DNA from: Adiantum capillus-veneris
Lineage: Eukaryota > Streptophyta > Polypodiopsida > Polypodiales > Pteridaceae
Reading direction: 5' to 3'
Length of the DNA: 64,000 bases
Assembly (NCBI GenBank): GCA_014529385.2
Contig: CM043945.1
Location: 152,371,741-152,435,740, forward strand
A program made the translations under genes and the position numbers. The stretch's first letter is position 1. Every line of letters begins with the position of its first letter. The notes beneath the pieces were generated by a model. The model did not search any database, had not been told where the DNA came from, and worked only from the letters and a program-made list of their open reading frames with translations. Below, piece by piece: positions 46,949 to 59,134 of this stretch.

Positions 46949-48007
46949 AGTGTGGAAAGAGGTGAGAGAAGACTATGGGCTACTTGTGAAAAACGTGGGC
47001 AGACTGGGGTCCACTCAAAAAATCATAGCTCACCGCTGGTAGCTCCAAAAATCATGAAAACATTTGAGGTGATTATTTAGAGCGTGGGCTACATTTTCTC
47101 TTTTGACCACTGCTCCAAATTCGGAGTGGAGATAGGTGCCAAAATTCTCACCAAAAAGCCTGTTTTTATGCCTGCAAAAGTCTTTTAGTGGAACCCTCCT
47201 TTGTTGAATTTGTACAATGCATCCAAGAGTGAGCCCCTCCTTTGTCATATCATAATACAAAGCATCCAAGTTGCCCTTGACACATGCATGGAGGAGGATT
47301 ATTGGTGAATAAAGAAATATATACATGGTGGGACTAGTGTATGGACTATTCATGGACTTTAGCTCAATGAGCACATGGTGTTAGAATAATGAGTAAAAAT
47401 AATAATAAAAATATGGAGGAGTTATGGATATGGAAAGATATTGGAATCATATGATATGGTCCCTCTTTGAATTATTTTGGGTGAAAGAGGAAAAGGTATG
47501 CAAGTAAATAATATAATAAACTTGACCAATGAGTAGAAATCAATTTTTTGTTTTCACGAGGGTGAGGGTGAAAATGTGGGAGTGATTTGTATAAAGGAAA
47601 AATATAAGGTTAGAGTATGTACATATTGGCAAAAAATATACTTATGGTGTAAGAGGATGAAAGAAGGCATACACAGGTTTAATAAAACACACACCTAAGT
47701 ATAAATATTTAAATAAAATACCAGAATAATTATAAAAATCCCTATATTTAAGCCATATATATAATGCAATATTTACACACAAATGGGACATAATATTTTT
47801 TATTTTTTTTATTTTTTTTGTTTTTTTGACTCAACTAGCCCAATGACTAGCTAATTGAGGGTTTTTTAAGAAAATATGGGAAAAGCCCCCTAACTCACGC
47901 ACGCCTATATACAGTGAAATGGTAGGGATAGCCATAGTGTTTGGGTGAATTTGGTAGGGTGAGGTAGCTTACTATGGCAATTATGGAAAGCCGAAAAACG
48001 GCTATCA
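45272..48007 (-). repeat. 5' LTR of element C (2,736 bp)
   Basis: Same ends as the 3' LTR. Differences by eye are isolated single bases (for example GAGAGCTAG at 40,263 against GAGATCTAG at 45,528) plus longer (GA)n at 46,302-46,350 and (GT)n at 46,898-46,945. Confidence 0.92.
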
Positions 48008-50106
48008 CTGTGTTGGACTCTATTACACAACCCAAAGAAAAAGATCTTGATAAAGAAGTTGCCAAAATTTCTAAGAGTGGGCTAGATGGATACGTTGGAG
48101 TTGCACACTATTTTATATTGGGGGTACAATTTACCCAATTGATCCCAATTGATAAATGCAACCTTGCACCAGATGGATATAAATGCAGACCATTGTCAGA
48201 TGTGTATGTGAAATATCTCTTGAAGCAATTTGCAGGGCACTCTAGGCCAGTCTCCAGTGCAACAGACCTGATGCCGTATAACCCAATTACAAAAATGCCT
48301 TTACAAATAGATGAAGTGCATGGAGACAAGCTATCAACATACCACTACTGGATTCTAGCTGGTCAGCATTCCATCATAGTTGCTAGAGATTTTTTGCATA
48401 ACAACAAGCACTAAGTATGCTTTGAGAAAAGAGTTCTACAAGTTTAGAACTACAAGGATAGTGGTAGACGCTCCGAAAGAGGTTGTTGTTCGAATTTCCA
48501 AAATCAAGAACATGGAGAGAATAACAGCAATGAAACACCAGCCTTATGTGGAGGTCTTGAAGCATGGCCGTAGTCAATGGCTTGCATATTCTAAACCAAC
48601 AAAACCCAAGGCAGGTGTTCCTGTCGGTCATTCGAGTCGAGCACCTTGGGATGTAAGTTCCACTTCCCTATGCTTATTTTTGTTACAAATATGTCTTGAA
48701 ATAAAGTTAATTTTCTTTTCTTTATTTTGAAGGCATTTGTAAATGTGGTGAACATCATGCTCAACCATAAATCATTTGCCAACAAAGAAGCACACATAGT
48801 CATGTACAATGATGAAATCTATGATCAGTGGATAAACATCTTGGAGAAGCATCAGACATCAACTGCTCGTGGACGACAACCAAGCATAACAACCTTTAGA
48901 TGCCTAAATGGTTTAGAAGATAATGATGTCAAGCTACTACAACAGGAACTCACAGATGAGAAGATTTGCTTAGTGAAGCAACCACATCAAGCGGGCATGC
49001 TCGACCTCACTGCACGTGCAACGAACTTAAAGCAGACCAGGGTTTTTGAGCCTCAAATGTTGATGGCATTTAAAGAGAGAGATCCATCAGCAATAGTAGT
49101 TATTTCATGGGATAAATGTAAGTCTCATTATAACATTACAAATGAGATTTATAAATCTCTCTTCACGAGTTATACGCAATGGCTAAATCTCCCACTCCAA
49201 AAAGGAAAGGAGAAAGAGACAATTCCTAAGATCACTACGGGATATGTGCAGTGGATCATTGCACAAAAGAATGGCACTTCTAGTTTGCAATTCATTTTAC
49301 CATGGACAATCAAGTGTGTTGGAAAGAATTTGGAAGGTATTGAGTTTCTCTGCAGTGAGAATAGCTCTAAAATTTGTGGTGGTGTTTGCATCATAGATAC
49401 AACACACAAAAGTCTTACATCTAGTGGTTGGAGTGCTACCCAATTTGGTAAAGTAATTGATGGAGTATGTGGGGTAGCATATCAACCATCAAAGTTTTTA
49501 ATTGCCGGCTTAGTCAAGTATCAGCATGCTGCTTCCCTAGAGAAGGTAATTTCTGAAAAAGCTAAATGGTATGAAATGCACGTTCTACCTTTCAGCTCCT
49601 TAATGGGATTAGAGACCATCCAAACATGTGCTCTTTGCAAAGTAATTTTTGGGGTTTGGGCATTTTTCAGTCAAGGAGAGCAGTACACCAACCACTCTAG
49701 TGTTAAAGAGTCACTGTTGGAGTCAATGCATACTCTCTGCATCAACGACGATGATGAGTATGATGCTGTGACCACAGCCAAATCCTTTTTTGTATGTCAT
49801 GCAATCAAATGCATCTGTCTCAAAGAAGATGATCAAGTAATAGACATCTTCTCATTAGGCTATGGGACTAAAGAGGCACTACAACAATAGAGAAAGGTGA
49901 TATCAGTTGCATGTAGTAGTGATCAAATGACGCAATTGGAATCTCTTTGCCATTCCATAGTGGAAGAAGACCTTGATCTTAGAAGGTGGGCAAGTGTGGA
50001 TAACACAGATAAAGTCAATGCCAAGGATTCAGAGGAAGAAGAAATTGAAGAACCATTGGATGCAAGTGCTGAGGCCATTCTAGAAATTCTACAAGAAACA
50101 GGTTAA
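48008..50106 (+). pseudogene. ParB/sulfiredoxin-like gene, main part, with an 80-nt intron
   Basis: After element C the gene continues VLDSITQPKEKDLDKEV. KCRPLSDVYVKYLLKQF and, after a variable loop, YHYWILAGQHSIIVARDFL give the layout of ParB-type domains (helix after a conserved Arg-Pro-Leu, then a G-x-H/R-x-x loop), and KFRTTRIVVDAP follows. A frameshift lies near 48,400-48,417. A GTAAGT..GAAG intron (48,653-48,732) joins RAPWD to AFVNVV in phase 0. The C-terminal 380 residues (ITTFRCLNGLEDNDVKLL, IVVISWDKCKSHYN) are unrecognised, and the end is acidic (DSEEEEIEEPLD). A TAG interrupts at 49,888. Total length about 890 residues. ParB-like assignment is by motif only. Confidence 0.6.
48653..48732 (+). 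other. Intron in the ParB-like gene
   Basis: Starts GTAAGTTCC and ends in a pyrimidine-rich TTTTCTTTTCTTTATTTTGAAG-type acceptor (last bases TTTTGAAG). Removing it keeps the frame (phase 0) and avoids stops in the retained region. At 80 nt it is within the normal plant intron size. Confidence 0.7.
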
Positions 50107-50399
50107 GCTAGCCACACATGATATTACATTACTGATATTTAGATTATTATTGTTGTCATTTTATTTTATTTGTCCCATCTCAAATCTGCCCATGATGTTG
50201 AAAACGTTGATGTTTGGCTCGTTACTTTTCTCAATTTATTTTCTTTGAAAAAATGTGAACTTATGAGTTTGAGTTTTTTCACAATAAATGAATTAGACTT
50301 AAGTGTATGATATTATATGGACATGTTGTGGTAAATAGAATTCTATATTTATATATGGTCATAAGATATATCATGTAATACTTTAAAGTTAAGTGATCA
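50107..50399. other. AT-rich 3' flank of the ParB-like gene
   Basis: About 290 bp of AT-rich sequence without an open frame; likely 3' UTR and downstream spacer. No clear polyadenylation signal singled out. Confidence 0.4.
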
Positions 50400-50990
50400 T
50401 ATGAGGTTTGGGAAGAACACCCTATGGCCCTAGGGCCATAGAATCCCCCAAAAGAAAATGGGATACCCTACAACCTTACGGACGTAGGGTGATTACACCG
50501 AGTCTTTAAAAGGGCACATAAGCATCTGGGTTACTCTATAGACTTAGGTCCATAGGGTGTCAACATAGAATCCCCCAAAATCATTTGGCCTACCCTACAA
50601 TCTTACGGATATAGGGTGATTACATAGAGTCTTTAAAAGGGCACATAAGCATTTGGGCTAGAGTCTACAGCCTTAAGGCCATAGGGTGTCGACAGAGAAA
50701 CCCCCAAAAGCATTTGGGCTACCCTACAATCTTATGGATATAGGGTGATTAGATAAAGTCTCTAAAAGGGGACATAAGTATTTGGGCTATTCTAGAAGGA
50801 AACATAAGTTATCCAAGAGCATATGGGATACCCTAAGGCCTTAGGGCCATAGGGTGGTGACATAGAATCTCCACAGGGGCACTTAAACCACCCCATGGAT
50901 GCAAATCACTTAGCTCTCTATGGACACATATTAAAAAATATCACATGACACCCTATGGCCTTTAGACCATAGGTTGGTTATTCTAGGTCA
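50400..50990. repeat. Palindrome-rich array 3, period about 129 bp
   Basis: GATTACA-type phrases followed by GAGTCTTTAAAAGGGCACAT recur at about 50,491, 50,619 and 50,749. Units contain CCTACAATCTTACGGATATAGG- and CCTATGGCCCTAGGGCCATAG-type palindromes, relating this array to arrays 1, 2 and 4. Confidence 0.88.
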
Positions 50991-52265
50991 CCTAAAGACT
51001 CTTGAAGTGTTTCAAAAATATTTTGCTTTGGCCTTATATCTTGCGTCCATATACATTAGGGACATATATTTCTTATCTTGTGATTAAGGTTTAATATTCT
51101 ATTGAGAATGAAATAAGCTAGAAAAAACTAAGAAGTATTTAGTTCTCAAAATTCTAAAATGAGAGTTTGAACAATTGATGTATGATCATTTTTTGTTGGG
51201 TGTAAGTTCTTCTATTGTGAATTGATGGTGTAAGCGTTTGAAATAATTATCTTTATATTGCAACTAACTAGATTAAACATATATTCAACATTTTTTGTAA
51301 ATGCCAATTATTTGCTTAGATAGTAAACATCGAGTATGAAAGTGCAAATAATTATTGAAGCAATTGTCCTTTGGATTATGTGAAGATCTAGTTCTTTAGT
51401 TGTAACAAGATTTTATTCAAAGATATAAAGTGCGAGTATTTTGTTCCAAAGTATGATTTTGTTTCTCTTCTAGATGATGCAAAGAATTGGAATTTATATC
51501 TTGAATTTTTTTCAATAGAGGGAAGCTAGGACTAGTACAATTTATCTTGTCATGTAGCAGTCGGAACATTGTATCAAGGTTTATTGCAAAGAAATGATTG
51601 TATAATGTATAACCATTGTTTAAGTTTGTAAATTGGAAGTAGAAGGCAATGCATGTTCCAGAACATGTACAACGCCATAAGGAGAATCCAACACAAATAT
51701 TTTTTCCCCCCAGGATTTGAAAATCAAAGTGCATAGTGAGCCGGACCTTCCCCATCCACCAATAGATCAATGCATTTGTGAATTAAAGTACTTGCAAATT
51801 TGATTTAAATGTTTGAACGTTATGATGATATTTGAAGGCAAAGACCCTTCAATTGTGTGGCAAAGCAACAGATGTATGATGTATGATAATGATAATGATT
51901 CAATTTTGTATATTGGATTGCATATTTACCGCAGTATTAACTGACACATTTTAATAAGATCTTAAATACATTGAGATTTTATAAAAAAAATTAACACTTT
52001 GATCTTTTCATGACTATCATTGTCTAATTAAATTGATATATACCACCTATAATTATTTTAATGTGTATATACACTTGGATTTCTTCATGACTATTTCATT
52101 ATGAAAACGTTTGATGTGTATTCATTCTAGAAAATTATGTCAAAAAGTATATCACCTATATAAATGGTATTTAAGAAAACAACTTGACTTTTTTTATTGA
52201 AATTACTAATATTAGAAAGAATGCTATGTGCTCTAATGACATCTTAATCAAGATCCGTTTGTGAA
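50991..52265. other. AT-rich spacer without recognised genes
   Basis: One minus-strand open stretch of 117 residues (51,417-51,770) has no recognisable domain and lies in AT-rich sequence. I see nothing else here. Confidence 0.5.
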
Positions 52266-54235
52266 GGTACCGTGGATGCCTTGGCCACCCTATGTCCCTT
52301 GGGCCATAGGATACAAACTTAGAGCATATAGTGTTTCTTACTAGCATTGAAGACACCCTTTGGCCCTTGGGTTAAAGGCCAACTTAGAGCATGGAGGATT
52401 TCCCTTTAGCATAGAAGCATAGAGGGCCCCTTGTGGACCTAGGGCCATAGGCTGCTAGCATAAAGTATGTAGACTTTCTTGCTAACATGAAAGGTACCCT
52501 ATGGCCCCAAGAGTGCGAGCAAAGATCATATAGGGTCTCTTAGTAGCATAGAGAGCACTATATGACCCTAGTACCATAGGGCTCTAACATAGAGTTTATG
52601 AAAAGGCACGTAAGTCACTCAATGTCCATAGGGTACAACTATAGAGTCTCTAAAGGGGAACTTAGGTCACTCAATGGTCTTGGGGCCATAAAGTATTCTA
52701 TATGTATGTAGTAAGGAATTCTCTTCAATGACACCTTGGCCACTCTATGGCCTTAGGTCCCCCTATGGCCCTAAGGCCATAGGGTCTCAACATAGACAAT
52801 AGATGGTTTCTTATGATAGCATCCTATGGCCCTAGGGCCACAGGGTGTGAACACAGAGCACACAAGGTTTCTTCCTAGCATAGACAACACCTTGTGGTAC
52901 TAGCACCATAGGGTGCAAACATGAAACATTAGGGGTTTATACTAGCCTTGAGGGCACCTTGTGGCCCTAGGGACATAGGGTGCCAACATAAATCATATTG
53001 AGGTTCTTATTAGCATAGAATGACCCTATGGCCCTGGGGCCATAGGGTGCCTATATAGAGCATGGAGGACTACCTTGTGACCCTGGGGTTATAGGTTGCC
53101 AGCATTAGGCATAGAGGGTTTGCTAGCATAGAGGACACCCTATGGCCCTAGGACCATAGGATGCCAGCATAGCCCATGTACGATTTCTCTTTTACCATAG
53201 AGGACATCTTATGGATCTCGGGTCATAAGATGCCAACATAGTGCATAAATGGCTTCTTATAAATATACACGTAAACATAGTGCATAGAGGGAATTTTACT
53301 AGCATAAAGGCTGCCCTATGGCCTTGGGGCCATAGGGTGCCAACATAGAGCATAGAGGGCTTTTTATTAGCACCTTGTTTCCCTTGGGACGCCATAGTGC
53401 CATAAAGTGGTTTTTGTATATGTAGTAGAGAATTCTCTCACACATGACACCTTGGTCACCATCTGACCCTTGGACTATATGATAGTATCATAGAGGACAC
53501 CCTATAGCCCTAGGGTTTCCTTCTAGCCCTAGGGCCATACTCTACCAACATATAGTATACATGGTTTCTTCATAGAGCAAACATTTTATCCCTACGCAAT
53601 AGAGTGGAAACCTAGACCATATAATGTATCTTACTAGCATAGAAGGCACCCTATGACCCTGAGGCCAAAGAGTACCAATTTAGGGGATAAAGGGTATCTT
53701 CCTAGGATGAAGGGCACCTTGTGGCCCTAGGGCCATAGGGTGCCAACATAGAGAATAGAGGGTTTATTGCTAGCATAATGGGCACCCTATGGTCCTAGGT
53801 CATAGGGTGCCAATATAGAGTCTCTAAGATGGCACCTAGGCTAAGGTGGTCTTTGCAAACATGGTAAGGAATACTCTCAAAGGTCACATTTTCCACCCCA
53901 TGGCCCTTGGGACCATAGAGTGACAACAAAGAGCATATAGGGTTTCTTACTAGCATAGAGAGCGCCCTACGGCCCTGGGGCCATAGGGTGTTAACATAGT
54001 CAAATGGGGTGCAAACATAGAGCATATAGGGTTTCTTACTATCATGGAGGACACCCTGTGTCCTTGGTGACATAGGGTGCAAACATATAGCATGGAGGGT
54101 TTCTTGCTAGCATAGAGAGCACCCTATGGCCTTGGGGCCATATGATTCCAACAAAGAGCATAAAGGGTTTTTTGATATCATAGAGGATAGCTTATTTCCC
54201 TGGGACCATATGATACAAAAATAGAAGAGTCTTAA
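52266..54235. repeat. Palindrome-rich array 4
   Basis: Subunits of about 70-90 bp joined by CATAGAG, TTTCTTACTAGCATAGAG and GTGCCAACATAGAGCATA, each with CCCTATGGCC...GGCCATAGGGTG. It is more irregular than array 2. Short related palindromes continue to about 54,720. Confidence 0.88.
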
Positions 54236-55222
54236 GAAGGGCACCTAGGCCTCATTTTTATGAAACTAACAAGTTGGTGGTAACCTTTGTGTCCATACTT
54301 TATACTATATTGTAATTATGATCCCATTTTTACATCAAGTACATGCTTTAAAACTTCACTCAAAGGTTTTAGAGATGGTGTCTCAAAAAAACAAGGTGTT
54401 TAAAAACACCTTTTGATGTGAATAATACGAATTGTATACATTGATTATGTCAAAATAGTAATTATGATCCCTAAATGTTGTCATGGCTTAACATGAGCAT
54501 GACAAAACCTTGTAATTTTTTGGGCTGCTCAATATAATCCACTCACAATTGTGAGTTTTGCAACGAAAAAGAATATCTAACCCTATAGCCTTGAGGTCAG
54601 AAAGAGACATATTTTGGATTATCTTAAAGTCATAGATATGTCTACAAAGAGCACTATATGACCTTACGGCCATAGGTGCAATAGATGGCATCTCATGGTC
54701 TTATAGCCATAGGATACTCTATATTATTGTTGTGACTTTTCAAGTGTGAAATATTGGTTTGAATGTTGTTTAAATTATCTTGTATTTAAAACTTGATAGC
54801 ATGCTACAAAACCATGACCAAGTATTTTGTTATACATGGATTATGTCACCAAATTTATGACAATATTGTTCAATAGTATTTGTGTTTACATATTATCTTT
54901 TTTAATTGGTGTAATCAATCTATATGCTGCTTTAAAATCATATCAATTTGTTTTTTTGACACCTCAATTTTTTGAGAAGCTACTTCTAGAAGCATTTTTT
55001 GATTTTTTTTAAGCATTGTTGTTTTACAAATCCTCTTTCCAAGAACTATATTGGAGGTTTATTTTTAAATTTTATAGTAGAGAAATTAAAATAGACTCAT
55101 ACAATTATGATAATTTATCTAAATTAAAGGCAACTAGAGCTTAGAAATCATAAAATAACACAATCCTAGCATACACGTTTAGAATTTGGGAAACGGGATT
55201 TTCCCAAATTATCTAAAATGGT
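54236..55222. other. AT-rich spacer, few palindromes
   Basis: Contains isolated units such as CTTACGGCCATAGG (54,663) and an inverted motif GGTGTTTAAAAACACC at 54,395-54,410. From 54,720 to 55,222 I see no structure or gene. Confidence 0.5.
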
Positions 55223-55960
55223 GTTCTTTGGTGGTTGCCAAGAAAAAAAAGGTCGGTACACTTTACTTGTGTACTGTTAGCACACAATCTTCAACTTATG
55301 CAATAGCTACGGAAGATAATAGTGTGGCGTGGCACTACCGGCTTGGGCATATGAGTGCCAAAGGAATGCAAATCCTTCAAACAAAGAAGCTTCTACCAGG
55401 TTTGAAAGAAGTGGACTTAGAGTTCTGTGAAGATTGTGTTTATGGTAAACAAAAGAGGGTAAATTTCAAAAATTGGGAAATAAAAGAAAAAATAAAAAAC
55501 TTGGATTGGTTCATTTTGATGTTTGGGGTCCTGCAAGTATACCATCACTTGGTGGCTCATTGTATTATGTAACATTCATAGATGATGCGACTAGAAAAAC
55601 ATGGGTTTACGTAATGAAGAATAAATCCGATGTGTTTTCCATATTTCAAAGGTGGAAATCCTTTGTGGAGAATGAAACAGGTATTAAGGTTAATGCCTCA
55701 GATCCGACAATGGAGGCGAATATTGCAGCCAAGATTTTGAAAGCTTTTGTGCTAACAATGGCATTCGGAGGCAAAGAACAACCCCAAGGACACCTCAATA
55801 AAATGGCATTTTTGAAAGGATGAAAAGAATAATCATGGAGCTAGCACGAAGCATGCGGCTACATGCACGCCTACCACTTGAGCTTTGGGCGGAAGCTGTA
55901 AGTACGTCTATGTACTTCATCAATATATCACCCTCAACGGAATGGATGGGGGAGTTCTAG
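55223..55960 (+). pseudogene. Copia integrase relic, copy 2
   Basis: HYRLGHMSAKGM, CEDCVYGKQKRV, YYVTFIDDATRKTWVYVM and KSDVFSIFQRWKSFVEN are readable in two frames, with frameshifts near 55,470 and 55,693. The DNGGEY position is out of frame. The base that breaks the first copy's integrase is not present here, but about 9 extra bases near 55,778 are. Confidence 0.85.
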
Positions 55961-55990
55961 AAGAGGCATGGACAGGTAAACCGGTGAATT

Positions 55991-57605
55991 ATGCACGGTG
56001 AAGACTCAAGGATTGCAAACAGTGACAATGTGCAACAGCGTCAACCAAATGAGGAGCCTCAATCTATTCCCCAAAGATCTACAAGAGCAAGTAGACCTCC
56101 AGAAAGGTTTGTTCCTTCCTTCAACCATCTCTTGATCTTAGATTCTGGAGAGCCAGAATCACACAAAGAATCTATGCAACACGAATCCAAAGAAGAATGG
56201 ATGAAGAGCATGCAAGTGGAGATGGACTCCATACATCACAACAAACATGGGAGTTGGTTGAGTTGCCTAAAGGTAAGCGGGCATTTCAGAACAAATGGGT
56301 GTATAAGCTGAAGGAAGAAGAAGGTGGGAAGAAAAGGTACAAGTCTGCGCTTCAAGAGATTGACTTCAATGAAATATTTTCTCTTGTTGTAAAAATAAAC
56401 TCAATTAGGCTTGCCTTAAGCCTTGTGGTTGCTCAAGAGATTATGATGTAAATATGGCATTCACGGTGACTTAGAGGAGGAAATTTACATGCTTCAACCA
56501 AAGGGGTATGAAGTAAAAGGTAAGGAGAAAATGGTTTGCAGATTAAAGAAGAGCTTGTATGGTTTAAAGAAAGCATCAAGACAATGGTACTTGAAGTTTG
56601 ATTGATGGATGTTGGATCGTAGATTCACAAGATGCAACTCAGATCAATGACATCTACACGAAGAATTTGGGACATGGGAAGTTCATCATCCTAATGTTGT
56701 ATGTTGATGACATGCTGATTGCAAGTGCTAACATGCAGGATATCAAAGACCTAAAAGAGGAGATGTCTAAATCTTTTTCAATGAAATATTTAGGTGCTGC
56801 AAAGAGGATACTTGGTATGAAGATATCAAGGAAAAGGACGAAGAAGACAATAAATCTATCTCAAGAGGATTACATCAAGAAGGTACTAGAAAGGTTTGCA
56901 ATGCAAAATGCAAAACCAGTTTCTACACCTTTGGCTGGTCATTTCAAACTAACGAAGGATATGTGTCCAAAGACACAAGAGGAGATAGCCTATATGTCTA
57001 AAGTTCCATATGCTGTAGCGGTAGGTTCTCTTATGTATGCTATGGTCGGGACAAGGCCACACATTGCACATGCAGTGGGAGTTGTAAGTAGGTTCATGGA
57101 CAACCCAGGTAGAGAGCACTGCAAGCTGTGAAGTGGATGCTTAGTTATCTAAAAGGGACAACAACAAATGCTTTGTATTTTGGAGAAATTGATATTTTTC
57201 TAGAAGGGTATGTTGATGCAGATATGGCAGGTGACAAAGATACTCAAAGGAGCACTACTGGCTATGTCTCACTTTCTACCACGGAAGTAGAGTATGTAGA
57301 AATGACAGAGGCAAGCAAAGAAATTTTGTGGCTTCACAGATTCTTGGAAGAGCTTAGATTCAAACAAGATAATTGTGTCTTGTACAGTGATATCCAAAGC
57401 GCTATCCATCTTGCAAAGCACTCAGCCTTTCATTCAAGGACAAAGCACATTGAGGTGAGATATCACTTCATACGCACTCTTTTGGAAGAGGGAAAACTAA
57501 ATCTAGGAAAGGTGCATACAAGTGAAAATCTTGCAGACATGTTTACAAAGGTGGTCAATAAGGAGAAGTTGAGCTTTTTTCTCATCTTCAATTGGCATTC
57601 AAGGA
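55991..57605 (+). pseudogene. Copia RT and RNase H relic, copy 2
   Basis: RT motifs IILMLYVDDMLIASANM (about 56,688) and KRILGMKISRKRTKKT, and RNase H VDADMAGDKDTQRSTTGYV, LSTTEVEYVEM and LYSDIQSAIHLAKH are clear but spread over several frames. Deletions and point changes (for example DSQS to DIQS in RNase H, FPHGD lost) show it is inactive. Confidence 0.88.
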
Positions 57606-57668
57606 TAAGAAGCCAGGATGGAAAGCAGTCACAGGTTTGGTTTGCAGGTCAGTCTCCAAGTGGGAGAT

Positions 57669-58334
57669 TGTTAAGTATGGAGCCTCATTTATCCCTTGTA
57701 AATCTTTTGTATTAAAAACACACATTTGTAATGCCCCCATTATGAGGAGAAGCCATTGTACGTGAATAAAAATCAGTCGTCGACAATAAAAATCACTTGT
57801 CAGAAACCAAAATTTTCATGCCCACTCTCAAGCCCAAGCTTGAGACTGGCTTCGCCCGAATATTATGGCCGGACGGCGGTCGAAAAGTGGTCGAAAAACG
57901 ATCGATTGGCCGGTGGCTGGTAGTCAATGGCCAGTGGCTAGTGGTCGAAAGTCAATGTCCAGTGGTCAGTGGCCGAATTCAATGGCCGGTGGCCGAAGTC
58001 AAAAGCGAACTTTTCTTCTCAAGGATGGCCACACATGGACAGATTGGAGGGTTCGACTTGGACTTATCTACACAAGGGTAGCTACACATGGCTCTCATGA
58101 GAGAGGGTAGCCCTTTTGGCCTATAAAAGGAGGCCTCTTCTACATACAAAAATGGATTGTGAAGCATTGTGGTGCATTGTGAAGTTGGTGTGAGGTGGTG
58201 AGAGTGAAGCAAGGCAGGAGCTCTATTAAGGGTATAATCCCTTTGTAGCCTACTTCTTGTTTGAAGTACTAAAACCATTAAGTGGCTGCTTTCCCGTGGA
58301 TGTAGCCCACATTGGGTGAACCACATATATCGTG

Positions 58335-58391
<57 letters not shown>

Positions 58392-58476
58392 CTATAATTT
58401 CTTGTGTGTGTAAATTATCTCTCTCCATTAAGTAATCTACTCAATTATCTACTTAGCTACGTCATATTTCCTAACA
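57669..58476 (+). repeat. 3' LTR of copia copy 2 (808 bp)
   Basis: TGTTAAGTATGGAGCC...CCTAACA, aligning with 18,672-19,425. It carries TATAAAAGG at 58,122 and an expanded (CT)n at 58,340-58,389 that explains most of its extra length. Confidence 0.9.
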
Positions 58477-59049
58477 TACTTAGCATTTTCACTCTAGGAT
58501 GATTCATTGCAAGACAAAATGTTTACTATTCACATTTCTTTTGTGTAACTTCACTCAAACATTTGTCCTCTAGCTTGCACAATTGTACGACACCAATACC
58601 TGATTACCTGGTCGGTAGTGTAGTTTAATTATTTATAGTCTATTGATGCTTTCTATATATTTTTTTGTTTTTCAATGCTTCCTCACGTTTAATCTAGCTA
58701 CATGTTTTCCTGACTAGTGCATGCACAATCTCGATAATTGTATCTATATATCAAATAGAAATGCATTTTCTTTTATCATAGTTCGACAAGTCAAGTTATG
58801 TATTACAATACTCAATGCATTCTCTACATGTTACCTTTATTACTAGGTGATCGATGTGAATCTACACATGTCCTTATTTTGTTTGGCAATGCATTTATAT
58901 ATTGTAGCCCAATGTTCTCCTCTATATAACCATTCTGTAGCATGAGCACAACCCTTTATCCCAATGTTTTTCTCCTTAGATATGTTTTGCACTAGGGTTA
59001 TATGATCGACAACCAAGACTCCTTTCTCCCTCCAGCTATAACAACACAT

Positions 59050-59134
<85 letters not shown>

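Larger units (their letters stand above)
40007..48007 (-). mobile_element. Element C: young non-autonomous LTR element with one long gag-type frame
   Basis: Minus-strand orientation: 5' LTR 45,272-48,007, primer site 45,250-45,267, one long frame 44,957-42,768, polypurine tract 42,721-42,740, 3' LTR 40,007-42,720. LTRs of 2.7 kb differ by only scattered substitutions and microsatellite length, so insertion is recent. No RT or integrase is present. It splits the ParB-like gene and is flanked by CTGT on both sides. Primer site shared with element B. Confidence 0.92.
55223..58476 (+). mobile_element. Second copy of the copia family, 5' truncated and degraded
   Basis: Similarity to the element at 14,589 begins abruptly near 55,223 (equivalent to about 15,890, mid-integrase region) and continues through RT, RNase H and a complete 3' LTR. 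Internal deletions relative to the first copy: about 255 bp at 55,997, about 30 bp at 56,347 and about 50 bp at 57,270. Frame breaks are frequent. No 5' LTR is present, so no target duplication can be shown. Confidence 0.9.

Noticed and set aside
51417-51770. 117-residue minus-strand open frame in AT-rich sequence
   Set aside because: No recognisable domain, no supporting context; kept as spacer.
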